A stretch of 40,112 bases of DNA, from the NCBI RefSeq assembly GCF_004766315.1, contig NZ_PVSN01000005.1, positions 1-40,112 on the forward strand. Reading direction: 5' to 3'. How positions within the stretch are numbered: position 1 is the first letter of the stretch; the number at the start of each line of letters is the position of its first letter. The DNA comes from Weissella confusa. Lineage in GTDB: Bacteria; Bacillota; Bacilli; Lactobacillales; Lactobacillaceae. Of the stretch, positions 32,640-39,573 are shown in pieces. Under the pieces are notes generated by a model that saw only the letters and a program-made list of their open reading frames with translations, searched no databases and was not told the origin of the DNA. Made by a program: the position numbers and the translations under genes.

Positions 32640-33905
32640 ATGATGAGAAAATGGTTAACAGGTTTGTTAATGACGGTGGTGTTGGCATTTGGTGTGGCAA
32701 CGCCAAGCTATGCCGCGATCGTAACACCAACAGTTGATGCGCAAGCGGCGGCTGTTGTGGATGTGCAAACCGGCCAGGTTATCGCGGATAAAAACGGCAA
32801 CAAGCGCATTCCGATTGCATCGATTTCTAAGTTGTTGACTGCTTACTTGGTCGAGCGTTCGATTGAAGCAGGTAAGTTGACGATGGACACGCCGATTTCA
32901 GTACCAGCGTCGATTGTGGCGATTAGTACGGAACCAGGGTTGGCCAATGTGCCATTGAGTACCGAACGCACGTATACGGTCCGTGAATTGATGGAAATGG
33001 CCTTGATTAAGTCAGCCAATGCAGCTGCGTGGGCGCTTGGTTATGCCGTTTCAGGTACGCCAACTGGGGTTAATCAGGAAATTCAAGACTTGTTGACGAG
33101 TTGGGGTATCAACGACACAACAATCGTCAGCGGTGCTGGTTTGACCAATGGCGATATGGGTTCATTGAAGAATCAAAGCTTGGGTGATGATGTCGAAAAT
33201 GAATTGTCGGCGCGCGAATTAGCGATTGTCGGTCGTCATTTGGTTGAAGATTATCCAAGCATCACGGAAATTACGAGTATGACGTCAGTGGTTGTGCCTA
33301 GCGGGGCAACTGGGACTGAAACCATCAAGAATTCAAATGCGTTGCTAACTGATGGCCACGGTTACGACTTCAAAGGTTTGAAGACGGGTTATGCCTTGTC
33401 AGTTCACAGTACGTTTATTGGTTTGACGAAGTTGGATAACCGCGATGTGATTACGGTTGTGCTTGGTAGCGACCACACGTTTACACAAACGGCTGCGATG
33501 TTGGACCAAGTCAAGGCTGCCACGCAGGTCGTTACCCTTAAGAAGGGGACGCAAATGCAACGTGTGCCTGTTGAGGAAGCTAAAGATGGTCACCGCCGTT
33601 ATCCATTGGTAACGAACAAGACGGTGACACTCTTTGCACCAAAGGCATGGGATAACGCCAAGGTGAACATGACGATTCGTTCAAATCATGACATGATTGC
33701 ACCGATTTCAAAGGGTCACATTGTCGACCACAACGAAAATTTGTTTGTTGATGGTGGGACGAAGGCTGAAGTTCGTGCAGCCAATGACTTTGTCGACGGC
33801 TTCCCACAGGTTAACTTGATCATGAACGAGGATGCTGAACAAGCTTCACAACTTGTGCAATGGTACCGTGACGCCAAGCGTGTCATTTCAAATTTATTTG
33901 ATTAA
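32640..33905 (+). CDS. dacA: D-alanyl-D-alanine carboxypeptidase (PBP5/DacA type)
   Basis: 421 residues from ATG 32640 (AAGGAG nine bases upstream; GTG 32637 is also possible). Signal peptide KWLTGLLMTVVLAFGVATPSYA. Penicillin-binding motifs: SxxK S61-I-S-K64 in IPIASISKLLTAYLVE, SxN in IKSANAAAWALG, KTG in FKGLKTGYALS, followed by a PBP5-associated C-terminal beta domain (about 300-400). It trims the terminal D-alanine or other D-residue of the muropeptide stem. The C-terminus (AKRVISNLFD) lacks a clear long amphipathic anchor. Co-transcribed with the VanRS-like pair. Confidence 0.92.
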   Translation: MMRKWLTGLLMTVVLAFGVATPSYAAIVTPTVDAQAAAVVDVQTGQVIADKNGNKRIPIASISKLLTAYLVERSIEAGKLTMDTPISVPASIVAISTEPGLANVPLSTERTYTVRELMEMALIKSANAAAWALGYAVSGTPTGVNQEIQDLLTSWGINDTTIVSGAGLTNGDMGSLKNQSLGDDVENELSARELAIVGRHLVEDYPSITEITSMTSVVVPSGATGTETIKNSNALLTDGHGYDFKGLKTGYALSVHSTFIGLTKLDNRDVITVVLGSDHTFTQTAAMLDQVKAATQVVTLKKGTQMQRVPVEEAKDGHRRYPLVTNKTVTLFAPKAWDNAKVNMTIRSNHDMIAPISKGHIVDHNENLFVDGGTKAEVRAANDFVDGFPQVNLIMNEDAEQASQLVQWYRDAKRVISNLFD

Positions 33906-33910
33906 AAACA

Positions 33911-33946
33911 AAAATGACCTGATGCCATTTGGCATCAGGTCATTTT
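33911..33946. terminator. bidirectional terminator after dacA
   Basis: A perfect 16-bp stem (AAAATGACCTGATGCC and complement), loop ATTT, T runs on both strands. It ends the nine-gene unit and the convergent DUF960-like gene. Confidence 0.9.
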
Positions 33947-33949
33947 TTG

Positions 33950-34318
33950 TTACTCAGCGTCCGTGTTTGCTTCTTCTTCAGCAACGGCAGCTTCGTATGC
34001 CAAGAAACGTGGTGAAACGTCCATGACAATCTTATCTTCATCTCGGATCTCAACAATCAATCCCTTATTCAACCATGAGTGATCACCAGAATATGGCATT
34101 TCCATTTCTTGTTGGACATCACCATCGTGTTGTACGAACATCAAACCAACGATTTCATCCGTGTAGTCATCCGCAAACCAAACTTCAACTTCTGGGTACT
34201 TGATAGCCTTGTAGGTCATCATTGCATCGAACATACCCCAAAGTGCAGTTTGCGCTTCCTCAGGCATACGCTTGGCAAGTTCTTCAGTAACAATGCGTGA
34301 CTTAGTAGATTCAAACAT
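33950..34318 (-). CDS. DUF960-like protein
   Basis: 122 residues, small and acidic. The N-terminus ESTKSRIVTEELAKRMPEEAQTALWGMFDAM resembles the DUF960 pattern (R-x-x-T...I/P-x-x-x-Q-x-x-L/M-W), but the rest (EVEVWFADDYTDEIVGLMFVQHDGDVQQEMEMPY) I cannot place firmly. The tail AVAEEEANTDAE is strongly acidic. It is read divergently from the DUF1836 gene, with about 76 bases between. Confidence 0.6.
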   Translation of the reverse strand: MFESTKSRIVTEELAKRMPEEAQTALWGMFDAMMTYKAIKYPEVEVWFADDYTDEIVGLMFVQHDGDVQQEMEMPYSGDHSWLNKGLIVEIRDEDKIVMDVSPRFLAYEAAVAEEEANTDAE

Positions 34319-34394
34319 TATATTTAGTTCCTCACTCTAGATGTGGTAAAATTAATTCATCTAATAGTATACCACGGAAGGACAATGAGCTAAC

Positions 34395-34913
34395 ATGAAC
34401 GAATATATGACATGGCGCGAAGGCCTAAAGGATGTTGAATTCCCGCACTGGGAGGATTTGCCAGCGGTTGATCTTTACATGGATCAAGTCGTTGAATACG
34501 TGAATAACGTTTTGGCACCACTTAACATGCCAATGGTGACGTCAACGATGATTAACAACTACGTTAAGCAAAAGGTCATCATGTCACCAATCAAGAAGAA
34601 GTACCAAGTAATGCAAATCACGGATATCTTGATTATTTCTTTGATGAAGCCTGTCTTTTCACTAGATGAAATCCGTGCGGCTATCGATCAAGTGACGGTT
34701 GGCGATTATCCAAAGAAGGCTTACAATGCCTTCGTGGATGCGTTGGCAGCTCGTTTGCAAGGTCCTGTGCCAGTTGAATTTGACCCCGACCACTTGGACT
34801 TGCAACTTATGCGCGACGCGGCAAACGTTGTCTTCCACAAGATGGAGGCTGAAAAGTTGCTTGAGTTGATGCGTAAGCGCAACCCAATCAAGGAAGTCCC
34901 TACAACTAAGTAG
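34395..34913 (+). CDS. DUF1836 family protein
   Basis: 172 residues. DLYMDQVVEYVNNVLAPLNMPMVTSTMINNYVKQKVIMSPIKKKYQVMQITDILIISLMKPVFSLDEIRAAID is the DUF1836 core, which looks like a MerR-type winged helix (helix-turn-helix around TSTMINNYVKQ), so a DNA-binding role is plausible but unproven. A terminator follows immediately. Confidence 0.85.
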   Translation: MNEYMTWREGLKDVEFPHWEDLPAVDLYMDQVVEYVNNVLAPLNMPMVTSTMINNYVKQKVIMSPIKKKYQVMQITDILIISLMKPVFSLDEIRAAIDQVTVGDYPKKAYNAFVDALAARLQGPVPVEFDPDHLDLQLMRDAANVVFHKMEAEKLLELMRKRNPIKEVPTTK

Positions 34914-34921
34914 TAAAATGA

Positions 34922-34947
34922 AACACGCTTAACGGCGTGTTTTTTTA
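34922..34947 (+). terminator. intrinsic terminator after DUF1836 gene
   Basis: AACACGC / GCGTGTT, 7 bp, followed by seven T. Confidence 0.78.
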
Positions 34948-34950
34948 TTT

Positions 34951-34980
34951 TGAAACTATTTCCTCAGTTCATGCGTCTAA
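34951..34980 (+). promoter_or_regulatory. ECF-type promoter of the sigma gene
   Basis: TGAAAC (34951-34956), 17-base spacer, CGTC (34974-34977) followed by TAA. This is the promoter form recognised by SigV/SigX/SigM/SigW-type ECF factors, so the downstream sigma gene probably activates itself. Confidence 0.8.
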
Positions 34981-35008
34981 TTAGTGTAAGCAGATAGGAG
35001 GACGCGAC

Positions 35009-35488
35009 ATGCGTGAAGAATTAATTACAACGCTACAAGAGAATAAAGTCGCGTTGTACCGTGTGGCGCTGAGTTATGTGCACACAGAGGCTGAAGCACT
35101 AGATATTGTGCAAACGACAGCTGAAAAGGCCTTGCGCCAGGTGAATCAAGTACAGGAGTCACGCTATTTGAAGACGTGGTTATTCCGTGTCTTGATTAAC
35201 ACGGCGATTGATGTCCAACGCAAGCAAGCGCGCCGGCATGAAGTAGGTGATGAATCACTTGAATTTATGCCAGCGTTAACGACGATTGCGCCTGAAATGC
35301 GATTGGCGCTTAATGAAGCGGTTGCGGATTTAACTGCCAAAGAACAAGCGATTATTCGCTTGCATTTCTTTGAGAATCAAACGTTTGCTGACATTGCGCT
35401 AACGCTTGAATTATCAGAAAACACGGTTAAAACGACCTATTATCGTAGCTTGAAAAAATTAGAAGCAGCTTTGAACGGGGGAATGTAA
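35009..35488 (+). CDS. ECF-type RNA polymerase sigma factor, SigV-like
   Basis: 159 residues with region 2 (YRVALSYVHTEAEALDIVQTTAEKALRQVNQVQESRYLKTWLFRVLINTAIDVQRKQARR) and region 4 (LTAKEQAIIRLHFFENQTFADIALTLELSENTVKTTYYRSLKKLEAAL), the ECF layout. GGAGGACGCGAC precedes the ATG. One base separates it from the anti-sigma gene. A matching ECF promoter lies 30 bases upstream. Similar pairs in B. subtilis and enterococci respond to lysozyme. Confidence 0.88.
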   Translation: MREELITTLQENKVALYRVALSYVHTEAEALDIVQTTAEKALRQVNQVQESRYLKTWLFRVLINTAIDVQRKQARRHEVGDESLEFMPALTTIAPEMRLALNEAVADLTAKEQAIIRLHFFENQTFADIALTLELSENTVKTTYYRSLKKLEAALNGGM

Positions 35489-35489
35489 G

Positions 35490-36308
35490 ATGACACTAGA
35501 AGATGTAAAGACGGCATATGATACGCAGGATGTCCCAATGGATAAGTTGTCAGCGGTAATTGATCAAGCTGCTGCGAAGACGGCGCCTAAGCGTAAGCAC
35601 TTGAATTGGTGGCAAACGACGCTAATTGGTGTTGGGGCAGTGGCAGCGGCGTTCACGTTGGCGCTGAATACGTCATACTCTTTTGCTAGCGCTTCTGAAC
35701 GCGTGCCAGTTGTCCGTGAAGCGGTGAAGGTTTTGTTGTTCCGTGAATACAAGCATGTTGATAAGACGTCATATGCGGATATTAAAGTGCCACTACTGAC
35801 GAACTTGGGAAATACTGAGTTGGCCGACAAGCTGAACGCCTCATATGCCAGTGAAGGGCGCGCGTTGTATGATGCCCTTATGAATAAGACGTCAGAGACG
35901 CCTAAGTCACTAACGCAAACGTATCAAGAAAAGGTGAATAACGATCAATTGTTGGTCCTTGAACGTCGTCAAGAAATGTCGATGGCGGATACAGCAACCA
36001 AGTTGAGTTATACAACCATTGATAAGCAACGTGGTTTGGTGTTGACGTTGCCAATGTTGTTCAAGTCAAATGAGTACCAAACAATTTTGCGCGACTATGT
36101 GAACAAGCAAATTGCGGCGTCAGATCAGTACGACACGCCAGTTGATGCCATTTCAAAGACCCAAACGTTCTATATTAATACTCGTGGCCAGTTGGTGTTG
36201 GTCTTCCAACGTGGGGACATTGCAGCAATGTATGTTGGTCCAGTTGAGATGACAATTCCAACCAATCTAATTGATAGCCAATTAGTATCGCATGAGTATG
36301 TGAAGTAA
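35490..36308 (+). CDS. membrane anti-sigma factor, RsiV-like (DUF3298/DUF4179)
   Basis: 272 residues. A short cytoplasmic part (about 1-42) that would bind the sigma factor, one membrane segment (TLIGVGAVAAAFTLALNTSYSFASA, about 45-68), and an external domain. This ends in TFYINTRGQLVLVFQRGDIAAMYVGPVEMTIPTNLI, the DUF3298 form found in RsiV, which binds lysozyme and is then cleaved by signal peptidase and a site-2 protease. The Ala-x-Ala-like SFASASE after the membrane segment could be the signal-peptidase site. Lysozyme binding here is inference. Confidence 0.8.
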   Translation: MTLEDVKTAYDTQDVPMDKLSAVIDQAAAKTAPKRKHLNWWQTTLIGVGAVAAAFTLALNTSYSFASASERVPVVREAVKVLLFREYKHVDKTSYADIKVPLLTNLGNTELADKLNASYASEGRALYDALMNKTSETPKSLTQTYQEKVNNDQLLVLERRQEMSMADTATKLSYTTIDKQRGLVLTLPMLFKSNEYQTILRDYVNKQIAASDQYDTPVDAISKTQTFYINTRGQLVLVFQRGDIAAMYVGPVEMTIPTNLIDSQLVSHEYVK

Positions 36309-36331
36309 TGAAATCTAATTGAAATCTAATA

Positions 36332-36366
36332 AAACCGCTGTTTTGGGTATAAACAGCGGTTTCTTT
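36332..36366 (+). terminator. intrinsic terminator after anti-sigma gene
   Basis: AAACCGCTGTTT / AAACAGCGGTTT, perfect 12 bp, loop of 7, followed by CTTTG (short T run). Confidence 0.75.
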
Positions 36367-36413
36367 GTGTTATGCTAGTGAGATTAGTTTAGATAGTAAA
36401 GGGGGTCAACGAG

Positions 36414-37634
36414 ATGCAGGACTTCATGGCGTTGGATCGCAATCTTAAGTTGCGGTCATTAACGGTTTTCCTAACTGTGCTTTTGGGAAGTTCAATTGGG
36501 CCAAACGTGACCGTGTATTATGTGGAATATTTTGGAGCGTTTATCACGGGGTTCCTATTGATTGCGGTATCGGTCGCTGGGTTTATTGCCGGCTTGTATG
36601 GCGGTCACTTGGCGGATGTACTTGGTCGCAAGAAGACGATGTTAATTGGTTCTGCGATGATTATCGGTGGCTATGCCTTGGCGATGTTGATGAATTCGCC
36701 ATGGTACACCAATCCGTATGTGACGTTCGTCGGCTTTTTGACGGCGTCAGTCGGGGCGTCATTTGCTGACCCTGCTGAACAGGCGATGATGATTGACTCA
36801 TCGACTATGAAGAATCGTAAATTTGTCTTCGCGTTGATTTACTGGATTATCAATATTGGGGTGATGATTGGGGCTGCTGTTGGTGGTTGGTTCTTCCGTG
36901 ATTACTTGTTTGAGTTGTTGATGGGATCGATGGTTGTCGGGATTATCAATGCTTCAATTATTAATTGGGGGATGGCAGAAACCCTTGATATGGATAATGT
37001 TAAGGCAAATTCATCCGTTTGGAGCGCCGTTAAGTCTTACGCACATGTGTTGACTGACAAGCGTTACTTGTTGTTCATGTTTGGAACGATTTTTGCCGTC
37101 GTGATTTACTCGCAACCTGATTTCTACTTGGCTGCGCATTTGGCGGAATCATTCCGTGATTACACGTTGTTCGGCGTTCATTTCTACGGCCGACGTATGC
37201 TGTCATTCATGTTGGTAATTAACACGGTCGTAATTATGTTGACGATGTCTGCCTTTAATCATATGACGAACCGTTGGCCACTGATTCGTGGCTATGCAAT
37301 TGGGACGTTCATGCAAGGACTCGGCTTTGCGATGGCATTCTTGCTTCGTGATTTCTGGCCATTGGCGTTCGCAGCGGTTGTTTTCACAGTTGGTGAAATG
37401 ATCAATGTGCCATCGAGTCAGACGTTGCGTGCCGATATGATGAATCCAGAAAAGTTGGGTGCCTACTCAGGAGCGTTCGCAGCGACGCGTCCGTTGGGAA
37501 ACATTCTAGCCGGGGTGATGGTGTCAGCTTCACACTTCGTTGGTAATGTTGGAGCAGCAGTTATGCTGATGATTGGCGTGCTTATCGCGATTTACTCAGT
37601 TGCCACGGCAGCAAAAATGAAAGCATCATTTTAA
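36414..37634 (+). CDS. MFS transporter
   Basis: 406 residues with 12 predicted membrane segments. The MFS loop 2-3 motif is GLYGGHLADVLGRKKTMLIG (about 63-82); VGASFADPAEQAMMIDSS and SSQTLRADMMNPEKLGAYSGAFAATRPLG are typical of YttB/MdtG/MdtH-like drug efflux permeases. Substrate unknown. AAAGGGGGTCAACGAG precedes ATG 36414. Monocistronic. Confidence 0.85.
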   Translation: MQDFMALDRNLKLRSLTVFLTVLLGSSIGPNVTVYYVEYFGAFITGFLLIAVSVAGFIAGLYGGHLADVLGRKKTMLIGSAMIIGGYALAMLMNSPWYTNPYVTFVGFLTASVGASFADPAEQAMMIDSSTMKNRKFVFALIYWIINIGVMIGAAVGGWFFRDYLFELLMGSMVVGIINASIINWGMAETLDMDNVKANSSVWSAVKSYAHVLTDKRYLLFMFGTIFAVVIYSQPDFYLAAHLAESFRDYTLFGVHFYGRRMLSFMLVINTVVIMLTMSAFNHMTNRWPLIRGYAIGTFMQGLGFAMAFLLRDFWPLAFAAVVFTVGEMINVPSSQTLRADMMNPEKLGAYSGAFAATRPLGNILAGVMVSASHFVGNVGAAVMLMIGVLIAIYSVATAAKMKASF

Positions 37635-37639
37635 AACGA

Positions 37640-37675
37640 AAAACTCCGAAGGTTAATCGCCTTCGGAGTTTTTTG
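37640..37675. terminator. bidirectional terminator overlapping a gene end
   Basis: AAAACTCCGAAGG / CCTTCGGAGTTTT, 13 bp, loop of 7, T runs on both strands. On the minus strand the right arm encodes the last residues (KNSEGD) of the neighbouring gene, whose stop lies inside the hairpin. Confidence 0.85.
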
Positions 37676-38303
37676 AGCTTTCGTTCTTATTGTCTTTGTT
37701 ATCTTTATTCTTCTCGTCAACCTTGGATGTCTTGGTATCGGATTTAGTAGATTGGCTTGAAGATGATTTTGCCGCGCTGCTGTTAGCAGCTGAAATAGCG
37801 CGTTTAGCGGAATCCTGGGCGGCTTTGACAGAATCGCTGGCGGCGGATTGGACTTGCGCCAATTCTGAAGCCTTTTTATCCAATGCCTGTTGCAATGATG
37901 ATGCCGTGGCGGAATTTTCATCAGCTGACTTTAGCGCTTTGACATATGTTTCGCCACTCTTGGCTGCCTTGTTTAGCAGATCAACCCCGTCGTTAGTTTC
38001 TAAAACGCGTTGGTAGAGGTTGAGGGCAGAAGGCCAGTTGTTGGCTTTGATTTCTTTATCAGCATGCTCAAGGTACTTCAGTTGTTCAAGTGCGGTACGA
38101 TTCTCGATTGAAACACGCACCTTGCGAGCAGCGGTGTAGTAAATCGCCGCGTCAGACCACTCATGAGCAGCAACTGCTTCACGAGCAGATTGCATATTGC
38201 GCTGCTAGGTTTTGTTGTCGTTGAATGCATCAAAGCCCCAGTAGCTAACGGCTGCGACAGCAGTTAGCGATAGTAGGGTAATGATGGCCCACTTAATTTT
38301 CAT
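37653..38303 (-). pseudogene. membrane-anchored lysine/serine-rich protein, in-frame stop
   Basis: The intact frame would be 216 residues: ATG 38303 follows a strong ribosome-binding site (AAAGGAGG). The N-terminus MKIKWAIITLLSLTAVAAVSYWGF is a membrane anchor. TAG at codon 33 (38207-38205) interrupts it, and the same frame continues QRNMQSAREAVAAHEWSDAA. Residues 37-110 look helical and repeat-like (TPR-like spacing), then an alanine/serine-rich coiled coil and a low-complexity tail (KSSSSQSTKSDTK...KNSEGD). CAG to TAG would restore TQQRNM. Whether an internal restart at 38195 (ATG) gives a soluble fragment is not clear. Function unknown; the neighbours are tRNA genes. Confidence 0.75.
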
Positions 38304-38404
38304 ATAGCCTCCTTTGCAGAACGCTTATCATTGTACAGGAAAACGAGTTCGAAAAACAGGACTTATATGAAATTTGTGGCATTTAACTGGATCTGAAGAC
38401 AACA

Positions 38405-38437
38405 AAAAAGCCGACAAGCGTAATCGCTCATCGACTT
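38405..38437 (-). terminator. terminator of the tRNA unit
   Basis: On the minus strand a 12-pair stem (AGTCGATGAGCG with CGCTTGTCGGCT, some G-U) is followed by TTTTTT, just after tRNA-Gln. Confidence 0.8.
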
Positions 38438-38444
38438 CGTTTAG

Positions 38445-38516
38445 CTGGGATAGCTGGATTCGAACCAGCGATACACGGTACCAAAAACCGATGCCTTACC
38501 ACTTGGCCATATCCCA
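38445..38516 (-). tRNA. tRNA-Gln (TTG)
   Basis: 72 nt. Acceptor stem TGGGATA/TATCCCA, D-arm GGCCAAGTGGTAAGGC, anticodon loop TTTTGGT with anticodon TTG, T-arm GGTTCGAATCC. The 3' CCA is not encoded. It follows tRNA-Tyr by 8 bases. Confidence 0.95.
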
Positions 38517-38524
38517 ATAATAAA

Positions 38525-38607
38525 TGGGGGCTATAGGATTCGAACCTATGAACCCGAAGGAATGGATTTACAGTCCACCGCGTTTGACCAGACTTCGCTA
38601 AACCCCC
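38525..38607 (-). tRNA. tRNA-Tyr (GTA)
   Basis: 83 nt, class II with a long variable arm. Acceptor GGGGGTT/AGCCCCC, anticodon loop CTGTAAA (GTA), T-arm GGTTCGAATCC, discriminator A, no encoded CCA. First gene of the two-tRNA unit. Confidence 0.95.
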
Positions 38608-38653
38608 ATCATATAAACGCCTTAGCGATTTATCACCGCCTCAACGAATATAT

Positions 38654-38682
38654 ACTATACAGAACATTTATATAGATGTCAA
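38654..38682 (-). promoter_or_regulatory. tRNA promoter overlapping the phosphoesterase 3' end
   Basis: On the minus strand TTGACA (38682-38677), 17-base spacer, TATAGT (38659-38654): a near-consensus promoter. Its -35 box encodes Leu-Thr near the C-terminus of the upstream metallophosphoesterase, whose stop is at 38668. Confidence 0.85.
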
Positions 38683-39404
38683 CACTATTTGTTGAACTTT
38701 ATTTTTCCATGCGTCCAAGTAGTTATCCGCCGTCCATTCTTGCAGGCGACGACGGTTATAACCAACGCTGGTATTGTAGTATGTCACACCATTTCGCTCA
38801 CGCGGCGGAACCGTCACGTGAATGTGAACATAGAAAACGTGCTTTACATTGTCATACGATTCCAATAATTCACCGGTACGTGGTGAACCAAGGACGCCGT
38901 TGACCATACGCCAACGACGATCGCCATCTGGATAAATCAATTCATCACCGATTGGGGCGAAGTGGGTCATGAAGATGACTTGCTTATTAGCCGCTTTCGC
39001 ATCATCTAATAGAACCTTCATTTGTGCCAAGCCCAAGTCCATACGTTCTGGATCAGACGTGGGTTGTTCAATGATACGGTCATAGTAGAAGCCACGACGG
39101 AATGTTGCGACTTCCTCAGGGTCGATGCCTTCAGCGAATAAATAATCGTACCAGCCATTGTGACCAATAATGCGCCAATCTGTTCCGGGGATATCAATGT
39201 ACTTATTATGTAGGTAATGTTCATTAACCGGTGACTCGAGTTCTTCAAAGGACGTGCCACGGCCCATGTCGTGGTTACCAGCGATGAACAAAACTTTGGT
39301 TGCCCCGACGTTTTGTTGTAAATCACTCACATATGCCATTGTTTTCTTAAAATCGTTAAATAAATCGCCAGTAATCAAGTAATAATCTGGGTTAATATTA
39401 TTAA
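38668..39404 (-). pseudogene. metallophosphoesterase, 5' end removed by IS insertion
   Basis: The frame is open from the IS junction: VNNINPDYYLITGDLFNDF continues in frame upstream of the first possible start (TTG 39378) up to 39404, where the IS begins. The remaining ~245 residues hold calcineurin-type motifs GDLFNDF, LFIAGNHDMGRG, FMTHFAP and YVHIHVTVPP. The first motif (D-x-H near the N-terminus) is missing, so two metal ligands are lost and the remnant should be inactive. The missing part should lie on the far side of the right-hand IS copy. Confidence 0.85.
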
Positions 39405-39429
39405 CCCGGATTATTCATCAAGACAAACA

Positions 39430-39473
39430 AAAACCCGCTGAAACAGCAAGTTAATACCGTTTCAGCGGGTTTT
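39430..39473. terminator. IS-end hairpin, right copy
   Basis: AAAACCCGCTGAAAC and its exact complement around a 14-base loop; both flanks are A- or T-rich. It lies 100 bases upstream of the transposase start and can act as a terminator on either strand. Confidence 0.65.
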
Positions 39474-39477
39474 GCGC

Positions 39478-39496
39478 TTTCACCCGTTGGGTGAAA
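39478..39496 (+). other. short palindrome in IS leader, right copy
   Basis: TTTCACCC-GTT-GGGTGAAA, identical to that at 617-635. Confidence 0.5.
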
Positions 39497-39573
39497 ACCA
39501 TAGGAGCTCTTTTTTATGATATTTTGTTAGTGGAAAACAAACCAAATACTCAAAAATTGGAGCGTCTAAAATT

